Shown here: positions 44,846 to 53,974 of the stretch, one piece after another
How the letters are laid out: the number at the start of each line of letters is the position of its first letter
How positions within the stretch are numbered: position 1 is the stretch's first letter
NCBI RefSeq assembly: GCF_004570385.1
Contig: NZ_SPQL01000004.1
Coordinates: 186,001-250,000, forward strand
Reading direction: 5' to 3'
Length of the DNA: 64,000 nucleotides
DNA from: Blastococcus sp. CT_GayMR19
GTDB taxonomy: Bacteria > Actinomycetota > Actinomycetes > Mycobacteriales > Geodermatophilaceae
Translations under genes and position numbers: made by a program
The notes under the pieces: generated by a model
What the model saw: only the letters and a program-made list of their open reading frames with translations
What the model was told of the DNA's origin: nothing
Database searches by the model: none

Positions 44846-45772
44846 ATGGAACTGCACGTCATCGTCGGCAAGGGCCCGGTCGGGACCACCACGGCGGAGG
44901 AGCTGGTCGCCCGCGGCCACTCCGTACGGGTCCTGTCCCGCAGCGGTGGCCGCTCGACGGACGCCGTCGAGCACCGCCGGGTCGACGCGGCCGACGTCGA
45001 CGCCGTCGCGTCCGCCGCACGAGGCGCCGCAGCGCTGTACAACGCGGTGAACCCGGCCTACCACCGGTGGCCCACCGACTGGCCGCCGGTCGCCGCCGCA
45101 CTGCTCGCCGCCGCGGAGCGGACCGGCGCCGTCCTGGTGACGATGTCGAACCTGTACGGCTACGGGCGTCCCGGCGGCCCGATGACACCGGAGAGCCCCC
45201 TGGCGGCATCCGACGCCAAGGGCCTCGTCCGTGCCCGGATGTGGACGGAGGCGCTGGCGGCGCACGAGGCCGGCCGGGTGCGGATGACCGAGGCGCGGGC
45301 GGCCGACTTCGTCGGCCCGCAGGTCCCCGGCGACCACTCGCACCTGACCCGGCAGCTCCCGGCCCTGCGCCGCAGCCGGCGGGCCTGGGTGATCGGCGAC
45401 CCGGACGCCCTCCGCAGCTGGTCCTACCTGCCCGACGTGGCCGCGACCCTGGCCACCCTGGGCACGGACCAGCGGGCGCTGGGCCGGGCGTGGCACGTAC
45501 CCAGCGCCACCCGCTCCCAGCGGCAGGCGATCACGGACCTGGCCGCGGCCATGAAGGTCGGGCCGGTGGCGGTGACCGGGATCCCGTGGCCGGTGCTGCG
45601 CGCGGTGGGCCTCGCCGTCCCCTTGATGCGGGAGGTCGTCGACGTCCGGCACCAGTTCGACCAGGAGTACGTGATCGACGCGACGGCCACGACGGAGACG
45701 TTCGGGCTGACCGCCACCGCATGGGACGAGGTCGTGCGCGCGACGGTGGCGGGGGTGCCGGTGACCGTCTGA
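44846..45772 (+). CDS. NAD(P)-dependent epimerase/oxidoreductase (extended SDR)
   Basis: 308 residues from ATG 44846 with TGAGGAG 8 bases upstream. Rossmann start LHVIVGKGPVGTTTAEELVARGHSVRVLSRSGG (GxGPVG); the middle has AGVLVTMSNLYGYGR-like sequence with Tyr in the catalytic area. It belongs to NAD-dependent epimerase/dehydratase-like proteins; the substrate is unknown. It is presumably induced together with the ligand of the adjacent TetR repressor. Confidence 0.85.
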   Translation: MELHVIVGKGPVGTTTAEELVARGHSVRVLSRSGGRSTDAVEHRRVDAADVDAVASAARGAAALYNAVNPAYHRWPTDWPPVAAALLAAAERTGAVLVTMSNLYGYGRPGGPMTPESPLAASDAKGLVRARMWTEALAAHEAGRVRMTEARAADFVGPQVPGDHSHLTRQLPALRRSRRAWVIGDPDALRSWSYLPDVAATLATLGTDQRALGRAWHVPSATRSQRQAITDLAAAMKVGPVAVTGIPWPVLRAVGLAVPLMREVVDVRHQFDQEYVIDATATTETFGLTATAWDEVVRATVAGVPVTV

Positions 45773-45778
45773 GGCCGC

Positions 45779-45809
45779 GCCGGGACCGCTCGTGGGCAGC
45801 GGTCCCGGC
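45779..45809 (+). terminator. Terminator after the oxidoreductase gene
   Basis: A 12-bp perfect stem (45779-45790 against 45798-45809, core CGGGACCGCT/AGCGGTCCCG) with a 7-base loop starts 6 bases after the stop codon. Confidence 0.85.
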
Positions 45810-45814
45810 CTCAT

Positions 45815-45820
45815 TACCGT
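45815..45820 (+). promoter_or_regulatory. -10 of the 34-aa peptide / nitrobindin-like operon
   Basis: TACCGT is 7 bases before ATG 45828, consistent with a leaderless transcript beginning at that ATG. Confidence 0.55.
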
Positions 45821-45827
45821 GGGGCGC

Positions 45828-45932
45828 ATGGTCTCTGCCTGGGCGCTGATCGTCATGACGTCGCTGGGTGCCGTCGGATGCGCGTACGGCGCCTTCCGGC
45901 TCTCGCGCCGGCCGAAGGGCGCCCGGCGATGA
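45828..45932 (+). CDS. Small membrane peptide (34 aa)
   Basis: A 34-residue frame from ATG 45828: a hydrophobic helix WALIVMTSLGAVGCAYGAF then a basic tail (RLSRRPKGARR). Its stop codon overlaps the start of the next gene (ATGA), and a -10 element sits directly before it, so it is probably the first cistron of the nitrobindin-like operon. The function is unknown. Confidence 0.65.
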   Translation: MVSAWALIVMTSLGAVGCAYGAFRLSRRPKGARR

Positions 45933-46462
45933 CCGACGCCACCGCGCTGCCGGTCCCCGACACCGTCGACGTCCGGTCCGGGCCCGAGGTCTCCCAGGAC
46001 CTGCTCGCCCTGCTGCCCCTGCTCGGGGAGTGGCACGGCGAGGGGCAGGCGGCCGGAGCCGCGGGTGACCACCGGTTCGGCCAGTGGATCCGGTTCAGCC
46101 ACGACGGCCGGGGGTTCCTGGCCTACGAGTCGCGCAGCTGGCCGCTCACGGACGACGGCGCGGTCGTCGGCCCCGGGGTCCGCGAGTCCGGCTTCTGGCG
46201 TCCCCGGGGGCAGGACGACGTCGAGCTGGTCGTCGCCGGGGCCGAGGGCATCGTCGAGCTGTACGTCGGCACCGCCCGGACCACGACCAGCTGGGAGCTC
46301 ACCACCGACGTCCTGGCGCGGACCCCCGACGCACCCGACGTCACGCGGGCGGTGCGGCTGTACGGGATCGTGGAGGGCGCCCTGATGTACGCCATCGACC
46401 GGGCGGGGCCCGACGAGCTGCCCCGCCCGTGGATGTCGGCCCGGCTCGAGCGGCTCCGATGA
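45929..46462 (+). CDS. Nitrobindin-like (FABP/DUF1794) protein lacking the proximal heme His
   Basis: 177 residues from ATG 45929. Ten-stranded lipocalin-like barrel signatures: LLPLLGEWHGEGQ, RFGQWIRFSHDGRGFLAYESRSW, GFWRPRGQDDVELVVAGAEGIVELYVG, RLYGIVEGALMYAI. It is orthologous by context to M. tuberculosis Rv0813c (next to sseC2). The terminal heme-ligand segment, PHLSARL in Rv0813c, is PWMSARL here, so the usual proximal histidine is tryptophan. Ligand may be heme-independent. Confidence 0.85.
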   Translation: MTDATALPVPDTVDVRSGPEVSQDLLALLPLLGEWHGEGQAAGAAGDHRFGQWIRFSHDGRGFLAYESRSWPLTDDGAVVGPGVRESGFWRPRGQDDVELVVAGAEGIVELYVGTARTTTSWELTTDVLARTPDAPDVTRAVRLYGIVEGALMYAIDRAGPDELPRPWMSARLERLR

Positions 46463-48189
46463 CCGTTCCGCCGTCCGACGGGCGTCCCGCCACCCCGCGG
46501 CAGGTCGCCGACCGGTACGTCGACGCCGTCTGCGACCTCGACCCGATCGTGGCCACCTCGCTCGGCACCCGCCCCGGCGACGACGGGCTGCCCGACCTGA
46601 GCCCGGCCGGGCTGGCGGCGGACGAGGCCCTGGTCCGGGCCACCCTCGGCGAGCTGGACCGGGTGCTGGCCGCCGACGCGTCCCTGGCCGACGACGCCGT
46701 GGAGCGGCGCTGCGCGCGGCTGCTCCGCGAGCGGCTCGGTGCCGAGCTCGCCGGGCACGAGGCGGGCGAGGGCTACCGGATGCTGAACAACCTGTTCAGC
46801 CCGCTCCACGTCGTGCGCCAGGTCTTCGTGATGATGCCGGCGGCGACCGAGCATGACTGGTCCGTGATCGCCCGCCGGATGGCGCGGGTGCCGGAGGCGT
46901 ACCGGGGGTTCCGCGCGACCCTCGAGGAGGGCACCCGCCGCGGCCTGTTCGCCGCCCCCCGTCAGGTCACCACCGTCGTGGCCCAGCTCGACGAATGGGC
47001 CGCCGGGCCGTACTTCGGCACGTTCGCCGCGGCCGGCCCCGACGCGCTGCGCGCCGAGCTGGACGCGGCCGCCCAGGCCGCGGACGAGGCGGTGGCCGGC
47101 ATCCGGGACTTCCTGCGCGACGAGTACGCGTCCCGGGCCGAGGGGACGCCCGACGACGTCGGCCGGGAGCGCTACGCCGTCGCCGTCCGCCGATGGACCG
47201 GCTCCGACCTCGGCGCGGATGCCGCGGCCGGACGGGGTGGCCTCGAGGAGGCCTACGAGTGGGGCTGGGCCGAGCACCGGCGGATCCTGGCCGAGCAGCG
47301 GCTCGAGGCCGAGCGCCTGCTCCCGGGCGCCACACCGATGGTGGCCATGCGCTGGGCCGACGAGCACGGGCCGGCCGTCGAGGGCGTGGAGGCCATCCGC
47401 GAGCGGCTGCAGGCGATGATGGACGGCGCGATCGCCGCGCTGGACGGCACGCACTTCGATCTCGCCGAGCCGGTCCGCCGGGTGGAGGCGATGATCGCGC
47501 CCCCGGGCAGTGCCGCGGCGCCGTACTACACGCGGCCGGCGCAGGACTTCTCCCGACCGGGCTGCACCTGGCTGCCCACGTTCGGCCGCACCCGCTTCCC
47601 GCTCTGGGACCTCGTCTCGATCTGGTACCACGAGGGCGTTCCCGGCCACCATCTCCAGCTGGCGCAGTGGGCCTACGTCTCGGGATCGCTGTCGACGTAC
47701 CAGACGTCGCTGGGGTCCGTCGGCGCCAACGTCGAGGGCTGGGCCCTGTACGCGGAACGGCTGATGGACGAGCTCGGCTATCTCGCCGACCCGGCCGAGC
47801 GGCTGGGGTACCTGGACGCGCAGCAGCTCCGGGCCGTGCGGGTGGTCATCGACATCGGGATGCACCTGCGGCTCCCGGTGCCGGACGATGCCGACGGCGT
47901 CCTCGCCGACCACCGTGGGCAGCCGTGGACGCCGGAGCTGGCGCGCGCCTTCCTCGGCGCGAACTCGGGCGCCGATCCCGGGTTCCTCGACAGCGAGCTG
48001 GTGCGCTACCTCGGCATCCCCGGGCAGGCGATCAGCTACAAGCTGGGGGAGCGGGCGTGGCTCGAGGGCCGGGCGGCGGCGCAGCAGGCGCGTGGCGCGG
48101 ACTTCGACCTCAAGGCCTGGCACATGGCGGCCCTGTCGCAGGGGTCGCTCGGTCTCGACGACCTCGCCGCGGAGCTCGCGGCGCTCTAA
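46459..48189 (+). CDS. DUF885 family putative metallopeptidase
   Basis: 576 residues from ATG 46459, which overlaps the previous stop as ATGA. The DUF885 zinc site is clear: WYHEGVPGHHLQLAQW (HExxxGHH) and the downstream glutamate in NVEGWALYAERLMDE. Related proteins are thought to be peptidases or M32-like hydrolases; the substrate is unknown. It forms an operon with the 34-aa peptide and the nitrobindin-like protein, and its end touches the converging hypothetical gene. Confidence 0.88.
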   Translation: MTVPPSDGRPATPRQVADRYVDAVCDLDPIVATSLGTRPGDDGLPDLSPAGLAADEALVRATLGELDRVLAADASLADDAVERRCARLLRERLGAELAGHEAGEGYRMLNNLFSPLHVVRQVFVMMPAATEHDWSVIARRMARVPEAYRGFRATLEEGTRRGLFAAPRQVTTVVAQLDEWAAGPYFGTFAAAGPDALRAELDAAAQAADEAVAGIRDFLRDEYASRAEGTPDDVGRERYAVAVRRWTGSDLGADAAAGRGGLEEAYEWGWAEHRRILAEQRLEAERLLPGATPMVAMRWADEHGPAVEGVEAIRERLQAMMDGAIAALDGTHFDLAEPVRRVEAMIAPPGSAAAPYYTRPAQDFSRPGCTWLPTFGRTRFPLWDLVSIWYHEGVPGHHLQLAQWAYVSGSLSTYQTSLGSVGANVEGWALYAERLMDELGYLADPAERLGYLDAQQLRAVRVVIDIGMHLRLPVPDDADGVLADHRGQPWTPELARAFLGANSGADPGFLDSELVRYLGIPGQAISYKLGERAWLEGRAAAQQARGADFDLKAWHMAALSQGSLGLDDLAAELAAL

Positions 48190-48899
48190 CCGCGGGGAAC
48201 GGGGTTCACCGGGTCGATGGCGATCCGGTCGGCGGCGTCGGAGGGTGCGGTCTCCAGGCCCGGTGCGGCGAGCAGCTCGCCGATGCAGGCGGCGCTGCCG
48301 CCGACATAGGTGCACCGCAGGTCGATGTCGCTCACCACGCACCAGGCCCGGTCGGCCGGCCACCAGAGGTTGGCGCTCTGCTCGTTCGGCTCCGGCGCGA
48401 GGTTGCGGCGCGCGTCCGCGACCTCGCCCCGCACGAGGACGACGTCGTGCCCCCCGCGCAGCAGCAGCCGCGGCGGGACCTCCGGATCGGCCAGGTCGTA
48501 GCCGAACCCGTCCCAGCGGCCGAAGAGGCACTCGCCGGGTGTCCGGGTGTGCCGCCCGAGCAGGTCGCTCAGGCGGTCGGCGACGGCGACGGGGAGGTGA
48601 CCTTCGCTGGGGCCGTCGTCCCAGACCGGCGGCTGGCTGTCGACGGGGCCGTGCGTCACGGCCGTCCACTGCATCAACGGGTGCGCGACCGTGCCGTTGT
48701 GCGCGGCCACCTCGGCCCAGGACACCTCGACGTCGTCGTCCCCGACGTAGCGGACGGCGGGGTGGAAGACGCGGGCGTAGGCCTCGAACACCGGCGGCAC
48801 CAGGCTGCCCACCGTCCCGGGATCGGCGCGCCGGCGACCGGAGGAGAGCCAGATGCCGGTGGAGACGTCGGTCTCGACCGGGAGGCCGCCGAGCTGCAC
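48186..48899 (-). CDS. Hypothetical protein, conserved in actinobacteria
   Basis: 237 residues from GTG 48899, which has a GGGAGGG ribosome site 4-5 bases upstream; the open frame extends to TTG 48986 but that start lacks support. Conserved stretches include VFEAYARVFHPAVRYVGDDD, MQWTAVTHG, GECLFGRWDGFGYDL, NLWWPADRAWCVVSDIDLRCTYVGGSAACIGELL. No catalytic motif is evident to me. It overlaps the DUF885 gene by four bases at the 3' ends. Confidence 0.75.
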   Translation of the reverse strand: MQLGGLPVETDVSTGIWLSSGRRRADPGTVGSLVPPVFEAYARVFHPAVRYVGDDDVEVSWAEVAAHNGTVAHPLMQWTAVTHGPVDSQPPVWDDGPSEGHLPVAVADRLSDLLGRHTRTPGECLFGRWDGFGYDLADPEVPPRLLLRGGHDVVLVRGEVADARRNLAPEPNEQSANLWWPADRAWCVVSDIDLRCTYVGGSAACIGELLAAPGLETAPSDAADRIAIDPVNPVPRG

Positions 48900-49214
48900 G
48901 AACCCTCCCGGAGGGACGGACAACCCCCGGGCTGCTCCGCGGCGCCGTCCTCCGCGGAGGCAGCTGCACGCGGGCCGACTGGACAAATGTCGGCGGCCCG
49001 GGGGTCGGGTGACTGTCCGGTTCTCGCTCGCCGCCGTACGACGGACGGGCGAAACTGCCGTCGCTCAGACGCGAGTCTGAACGGGCGGCCCATCTGGACG
49101 GCGGCTAGCGGACAGCCACCTCACGAGTCCTGTAGCTCAGCAAGTTACGGACCACCTCCTCTCTCGTGTACGACGACGGTACGACGGCCGAAAGCGGCCC
49201 GGCAACCGGAATTG
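48900..49214. other. Intergenic region without a recognised gene
   Basis: About 315 bases between the hypothetical gene start and the nhaA stop. No ribosome-site-backed frame or strong hairpin is visible. A short CTGTAGCTCAGC string near 49132 resembles a tRNA D-arm but nothing else of a tRNA follows. Confidence 0.5.
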
Positions 49215-50546
49215 TCAGCCGTCGGCGAACGGCGGCGAGCTGCGGTCGTCGACCGGATCCCAGGCGTCCGGGATGCCGTCGGCGTCGGAGTCGCGCCGCT
49301 CGTCGGCCTCGATCCGCTTGTACCGGCGGTTGCGCAGCCGCAGGAGCACGGCGGCGAGGACGGCCGCCAGCAAGGTCCCGCCGAGGATCCCCACCTTCGC
49401 GTGGTCGTAGCTCTCGCTCTCCGTCCCGTACGCGAGCTCGGTGACGAGCAGCGAGACGGTGAAGCCCATCCCGCCCAGCAGGGACAGGCCGAGCACGTCG
49501 GGCCAGCCGAGGTTCTCGTCCAGCTGCGCCCGGGTGAAGCGGGACACCAGCCAGGTGGCCGCGCTGATGCCGATCGCCTTTCCGGCCACGAGGCCGACCG
49601 CGATGCCGATCGCGATGCTGCTCCCGAGCGAGGCGCCGAGCCCGGAGAACCCGCCGACCGTCACGCCCGCCGAGAAGAACGCGAAGACCGGCACCGCCAC
49701 GCCCGTCGACAGCGGCCGGATGCGGTGCTCGAAGTGCTCGGCGAGTCCGGGCCCGGCCTCCGGCCCGCCCGCAGCCTCGCTGCGCACCACCGGCACCGTG
49801 AAGGCCAGCAGGACGCCGGCGACGGTCGCGTGCACTCCCGACTCGTGCATGAGCACCCAGGTGACCGCCCCCAGGGGGAGCAGCAGCCAGGCCGTTCGGA
49901 CCCCGCGCTGCACGAGCACCGCGAACATCGCGAGCGGCAGCAGCGAGAGCAGCAGCGCGGGCACGTTCAGCTCGTCGGTGTAGAAGATCGCGATGACCAC
50001 GATGGCCAACAGGTCGTCGACGACGGCCAGGGTCAGCAGGAACGTGCGCAGCGCACTGGGCAGGTGGGTGCTGATCACCGCGAGGACGGCGAGGGCGAAG
50101 GCGATGTCGGTCGCCGACGGGATCGCCCAGCCGCGCAGCGCACCCTCGGGGCCGTCCAGGTTGAACAGCACGAAGAAGACCGCCGGGACGACCATGCCGC
50201 CGACCGCCGCGGCCACCGGGAGCGCCGCGCGGCGGGGCTCGCGGAGGTCGCCCGCGACGAACTCCCGCTTGAGCTCGAGGCCGGCGACGAAGAAGAAGAT
50301 CGCCAGCAGGCCGTCCGCGGCCCAGGTGCCGAGCGTCAGGTCCAGGTGCAGGGACGCCGGCCCGACCCGCAGGTCCCGCACGGTCTGGTAGGCGCCCGCC
50401 CAGGGGGAGTTCGCCCAGATCAGCGCGATCGCGGCGGCCACCAGGAGCAGCGCGCCGCCCACGGTCTCCTTGCGGAGGACCGCGGCGATGCGCTGGGCCT
50501 CGGGATAGGAGCCCCGGCCGAGGAGGCGAACGGGCGATCCGGTCAC
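49215..50546 (-). CDS. nhaA: Na+/H+ antiporter NhaA
   Basis: 443 residues from GTG 50546, with GGAG 7 bases upstream. Twelve TM helices; [15 protein letters not shown] and [12 protein letters not shown] contain the ion-binding aspartates, and [14 protein letters not shown] corresponds to the helix-10 region. It exports sodium in exchange for protons and maintains pH and Na+ balance. The C-terminal cytoplasmic tail ends in [19 protein letters not shown], a DxDxDG calcium-type loop not usual in NhaA. Confidence 0.94.
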   Translation of the reverse strand: MTGSPVRLLGRGSYPEAQRIAAVLRKETVGGALLLVAAAIALIWANSPWAGAYQTVRDLRVGPASLHLDLTLGTWAADGLLAIFFFVAGLELKREFVAGDLREPRRAALPVAAAVGGMVVPAVFFVLFNLDGPEGALRGWAIPSATDIAFALAVLAVISTHLPSALRTFLLTLAVVDDLLAIVVIAIFYTDELNVPALLLSLLPLAMFAVLVQRGVRTAWLLLPLGAVTWVLMHESGVHATVAGVLLAFTVPVVRSEAAGGPEAGPGLAEHFEHRIRPLSTGVAVPVFAFFSAGVTVGGFSGLGASLGSSIAIGIAVGLVAGKAIGISAATWLVSRFTRAQLDENLGWPDVLGLSLLGGMGFTVSLLVTELAYGTESESYDHAKVGILGGTLLAAVLAAVLLRLRNRRYKRIEADERRDSDADGIPDAWDPVDDRSSPPFADG

Positions 50547-50616
50547 GGGGCGGCTCCGGGGGAAGGGGTCGGCGAGGACGTTGCCGACCAGACTTCCCGG
50601 CGCACCGGGTGCGACG

Positions 50617-51465
50617 TTACCCGGCGAGCAGGGCGCGGACGCGTTCCGACAGCCCGCCGTCACCCCGCGGCTCGCCGTCCAGCGTGTGGACCGTGGCCGC
50701 GCCGCGGACCCCGGAGAGCAGCCAGACCGCGTCGGCGGCGTGCAGGTCGGCCACGGTCCCCACGGTGACCGAGGTCGGCCATCCGTCGCCCTCGGCCCGG
50801 GCGAACAGCCGCGTCATCGTGGTGCCGGCCAGGATGCCGGTGTCCAGGGGCGGCGTGTGCAGCGTTCCGCCGGCGGCCCAGACGACGGTGGACGTCGGAC
50901 CCTCGAGCAGGTGCCCCTCGACGGAGGTGAAGACGACGTCGTCGGCGCCGAGCGCGTGGGCGTGCCGCTGCGCCGCCATGTTGACCGCGTAGGAGAGCGT
51001 CTTCGCGCCCCCGAGCAGCCACGGTGCCTCCGCGCGGAAGGCCGCCGGGACGCCGAGCCCGAGGCTGACCACGGAGATGCCTTCGCCGCGCTGTCGCAGC
51101 GTCTCGGCCGGCACGGGGGACACCAGCGCGAGGGCGGTGGACGGCATCCCCTCGCCGAGACCGCGCGTGAGGAAGAGGCGGCAGACGCCCTCCACGTCGG
51201 CCGGCCAGCCGCCGAGGACGGCGTCCAGGAGGGCGTGCCAGGCGTCGTCGCCCGGGTGGGGCAGCTCCAGGAGCGCGGCCGACGAGCGGAGCCGGGCCAG
51301 GTGCGCGGCCAGGTGCGGCGTGCGCGCGCGGACGACGGCGACCGACTCGAAGACGCCGTCCCCGCGGCCCAGCCCCTGATCGAAGGCCGACACCACCGGC
51401 TCGTCCGCGGGCACCGCCACCGCCGCGCCGCCCCGCCAGACCGCCACCGCACGCAGATCGTCCAC
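50617..51465 (-). CDS. Aminotransferase class IV, aminodeoxychorismate-lyase-like
   Basis: 282 residues from GTG 51465. PLP-dependent fold type [23 protein letters not shown] at the start, [11 protein letters not shown], and [28 protein letters not shown] with the Schiff-base lysine, then [31 protein letters not shown]. The likely role is 4-amino-4-deoxychorismate lyase in folate synthesis; branched-chain or D-amino-acid aminotransferase activity cannot be excluded. It is divergent from fur, as Rv0812 is located near Rv0811c in M. tuberculosis. Confidence 0.85.
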   Translation of the reverse strand: MDDLRAVAVWRGGAAVAVPADEPVVSAFDQGLGRGDGVFESVAVVRARTPHLAAHLARLRSSAALLELPHPGDDAWHALLDAVLGGWPADVEGVCRLFLTRGLGEGMPSTALALVSPVPAETLRQRGEGISVVSLGLGVPAAFRAEAPWLLGGAKTLSYAVNMAAQRHAHALGADDVVFTSVEGHLLEGPTSTVVWAAGGTLHTPPLDTGILAGTTMTRLFARAEGDGWPTSVTVGTVADLHAADAVWLLSGVRGAATVHTLDGEPRGDGGLSERVRALLAG

Positions 51466-51491
51466 GGCCCCAGCCTGCCGCACCGGCGGCA

Positions 51492-51497
51492 TAGGCT
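51492..51497 (+). promoter_or_regulatory. -10 of the fur-ygfZ-BKACE operon
   Basis: TAGGCT ends 6 bases before ATG 51504, so a start of transcription at the A of ATG is expected. No ribosome site precedes ATG. Confidence 0.6.
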
Positions 51498-51503
51498 CCG
51501 CGC

Positions 51504-51965
51504 ATGGGGCACGACCACGTGGCAACGCCGGAGGAACCGCTCGCCGAGCGGCTCCGGGCCCGCGGCCTGCGCCTGACCGCGCAGCGGCGGCGGGTGCTCG
51601 CGGCGGTGACCGCGCTCGAGCACGCGACGCCGGACTCGATCGGCGCCCGGCTGCGCGAGGAGGCCGGCCCCGACGGCCCGGCGCCGGACACCTCCACCGT
51701 GTACCGCAACCTCGAGCTGCTCGAGCGGCTGGGCCTGGTCTGGCACACCCACCTCGGCAAGGGGGCGCCGGTCTACCACGTGGCCGAGCACCCGCACCTG
51801 CACGTCGTGTGCTCCTCCTGCGGCGACGTGTCGTCGGTGGACCCGGGCATCCTGGACGGCGCCGCGGAACGTCTGGCGGCCGAACACGGTTTCACCGTGG
51901 ACGTCGGACACGTCGCGCTCACCGGGGCGTGCCGAGCGTGCCGGCAACGATCGGAGTCCTCATGA
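51504..51965 (+). CDS. Fur-family metal-dependent regulator
   Basis: 153 residues from ATG 51504. Winged helix RGLRLTAQRRRVLAAVTALEHATPDSIGARL...TSTVYRNLELLERLGLVWHTHLG, then the dimer/metal domain with HPHLHVVCSSCGDVSS and the C-terminal CRACR zinc-site pair. It could be Fur or Zur; the sequence does not settle which metal. The stop overlaps the ygfZ start as ATGA. Confidence 0.92.
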   Translation: MGHDHVATPEEPLAERLRARGLRLTAQRRRVLAAVTALEHATPDSIGARLREEAGPDGPAPDTSTVYRNLELLERLGLVWHTHLGKGAPVYHVAEHPHLHVVCSSCGDVSSVDPGILDGAAERLAAEHGFTVDVGHVALTGACRACRQRSESS

Positions 51966-53062
51966 CCAGCTCGCCGCTCCTCGCCCTGCCCGGCGCGGTG
52001 CAGGAGGAGGGCGGTGCAGTCGCCGCCCACTACGGGGATCCCCTGCGGGAGCAGCGGCTGCTCGCCGAGGGTGCCGGGCTGGTGGACCGCGGCGACCGCG
52101 ACGTCCTCGTCGTTCCCGGCGCGGACCGGCTGTCGTGGCTGCACAGCCTCACCAGCCAGCACCTGGACCGCCTGGCCGACGCAACCGGCACCGAGGCGCT
52201 GGTCCTCTCCCCGCAGGGCCACGTCGAGCACCACCTCGTGCTCGCCGACCTCGACGGCACCACGTGGGCCGACGTCGAACCCGGCACGGGCGGAGCCCTG
52301 CACACCTTCCTCGACCGGATGCGTTTCCTGCTCCGCGTCGAGCCCGCCCTGGTGACCGGCCAGTGGGCCGTGCTGAGCCTGGTGGGCCCTGATGGGGACG
52401 ACGTGCTGGAGCGGGCCGGTCTGCCGGTCCCCGCGGCGGCCTACGAGGTACGCGCCCTCGACGCGGGCTTCGTCCGCCGGATGCCCCCGATCGGCGACGG
52501 CGCTCCCGTGGTCGACCTGATCGTCCCCCGGACGGACCTGGGGGTGGTCGCCGAGCGTCTGCTGGCCGCGGGGGCCGCGCCGGCGGGGCGCCAGGCCTAC
52601 GAGGCGCTGCGGGTCGAGGCCCGCCGTCCGCGCTGCGGCGTGGACAGCGACCACCGCACGATCCCCAACGAGCTGAGCTGGCTGACCACCGCCGTCCATC
52701 TGGACAAGGGCTGCTACCGCGGCCAGGAGACCGTCGCGCGCGTGCACAACCTCGGCCGCCCGCCGCGGCGCCTGGTCCTGCTCCATCTCGACGGCGTCAG
52801 CGAGGTGCTGGCCGAACCGGGGACGCCGGTGATGGCCGGCGCTCGCGAGGTCGGGCGGGTCGGCAGCGTGGTGCGGCACTACGAGCTGGGCGTCATCGCC
52901 CTCGCCCTGGTGAAGCAGTCGGTCGCGCTGGACGCGGCGCTCACCGTCGCCGGATCGGCCGCCTCGATCGACCCCGACGACGCCCCGCAGGACACCGACG
53001 AGGCGCGCGCGGCGGCTCGGGAGCGTGTGCGGGCCGTCCGGTCTGCGACGATCGGGCGGTGA
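51962..53062 (+). CDS. Folate-binding YgfZ-like protein
   Basis: 366 residues from ATG 51962 (ATGA overlap with fur). GcvT-like fold with LSWLHSLTSQHLDRL and the YgfZ signature KGCYRGQETVARVHNLGRPPRRLVLLHLDG. YgfZ proteins bind tetrahydrofolate and assist Fe-S cluster assembly or repair. Neighbours (Fur, aminodeoxychorismate lyase) fit an iron/folate theme. M. tuberculosis has a similar protein next to Rv0812-Rv0813c. Confidence 0.9.
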   Translation: MTSSPLLALPGAVQEEGGAVAAHYGDPLREQRLLAEGAGLVDRGDRDVLVVPGADRLSWLHSLTSQHLDRLADATGTEALVLSPQGHVEHHLVLADLDGTTWADVEPGTGGALHTFLDRMRFLLRVEPALVTGQWAVLSLVGPDGDDVLERAGLPVPAAAYEVRALDAGFVRRMPPIGDGAPVVDLIVPRTDLGVVAERLLAAGAAPAGRQAYEALRVEARRPRCGVDSDHRTIPNELSWLTTAVHLDKGCYRGQETVARVHNLGRPPRRLVLLHLDGVSEVLAEPGTPVMAGAREVGRVGSVVRHYELGVIALALVKQSVALDAALTVAGSAASIDPDDAPQDTDEARAAARERVRAVRSATIGR

Positions 53063-53898
53063 GTTCCGGCACGTTGATCACCGTGGCGCCCACGGGGGCG
53101 GAGACGGCGAAGGCCGACGTCCCGGCCCTGCCGGTGACCGTGGCGGAGATCGCGGCGGCGGCGCGGGACTGCCAGGCGGTCGGCGCCTCGGTGGTCCACC
53201 TGCACATCCGGGACGCCGAGACGCGTCCCACCCTCGACCTCGGGTACGTGCGCGAGGTGGTGGCCGCCGTGCGCGAGTCCTCCGACCTCGTCGTCCAGCT
53301 GTCCTCCGGCGGGGCGGTCACCGACCCGTTCGACGCGCGCCTCGCCGTCCTCGACGCCCAGCCGGACGCGGCCTCGCTGACGCTGGGCACGGTCAACTTC
53401 GGTCGCGACGTGTTCGCCAACCCGTGGGACCTCATCGTCGAGCTGCACACCCAGATGCAGCAGCGGGGGATCGTGCCGGAGTACGAGGTCTTCGACCTGG
53501 GTCAGCTGGCCACTCTCCAGCGGCTGCTGGACCGCCACGGCCCGCCGCACGGCGGGCACGTGCACGTCGACCTCGTCATGGGCGTGCCCGGCGGGATGCC
53601 GGGCACGACCCAGGCGCTGACCGCGTGCCTGCCGTTCCTGCCGCCCGGTGCCTCGTTCGCCGCGACCGGGATCGGCCGCACGTCGCTGCCGGTGATGCTC
53701 GCCGCGCTGTCGGCGGGCGGACACCTGCGCGTGGGCATGGAGGACACGCTCACCTACGCTCCGGGTGAGCCGGTCCGGGACAATTCTCAGCTGGTGGCCC
53801 GCGCGGCCGGTCTCGCCCGGATCGCCCAACGCCCGCCGATGAGTACCGCCGATGCCCGAGGCTTCCTGGGCATCACGCCGATGGAGACCGTCCAGTGA
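53059..53898 (+). CDS. Beta-keto acid cleavage enzyme (BKACE, DUF849)
   Basis: 279 residues from GTG 53059 (GTGA overlap with ygfZ). TIM-barrel BKACE motifs: APTGAET, VVHLHIRDAETR (metal His47, His49), HVHVDLVMGVPGG and the active-site GMEDTLTY glutamate. Family members condense a beta-keto acid with acetyl-CoA to give acetoacetate and a new CoA ester. The substrate is unknown. It is the third gene of a coupled fur-ygfZ operon. Confidence 0.9.
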   Translation: MSSGTLITVAPTGAETAKADVPALPVTVAEIAAAARDCQAVGASVVHLHIRDAETRPTLDLGYVREVVAAVRESSDLVVQLSSGGAVTDPFDARLAVLDAQPDAASLTLGTVNFGRDVFANPWDLIVELHTQMQQRGIVPEYEVFDLGQLATLQRLLDRHGPPHGGHVHVDLVMGVPGGMPGTTQALTACLPFLPPGASFAATGIGRTSLPVMLAALSAGGHLRVGMEDTLTYAPGEPVRDNSQLVARAAGLARIAQRPPMSTADARGFLGITPMETVQ

Positions 53899-53907
53899 GC
53901 GAGCCTG

Positions 53908-53921
53908 CGGTGAGCTCACCG
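53908..53921. promoter_or_regulatory. Perfect 14-bp palindrome upstream of rsiG
   Basis: CGGTGAGCTCACCG lies 53 bases before the rsiG start codon and 9 bases after the BKACE stop. A perfect dyad in this spot could be a protein-binding site, although SacI-type palindromes also arise by chance. Confidence 0.3.
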
Positions 53922-53974
53922 GAGAACACAGCAGTCCGGCGAACGCCGTTGACGAGCGCCAGCGAGGAGAACAC

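Noticed and set aside
46123-48969. 948-codon open frame opposite the DUF885 gene
   Set aside because: It is antisense to a gene with clear zinc motifs, is Arg/Pro-rich and has no domain signature.
49132-49170. tRNA-like string CTGTAGCTCAGC
   Set aside because: Only a D-arm-like stretch is present. No acceptor stem partner, anticodon arm or TPsiC loop follows in the right place.
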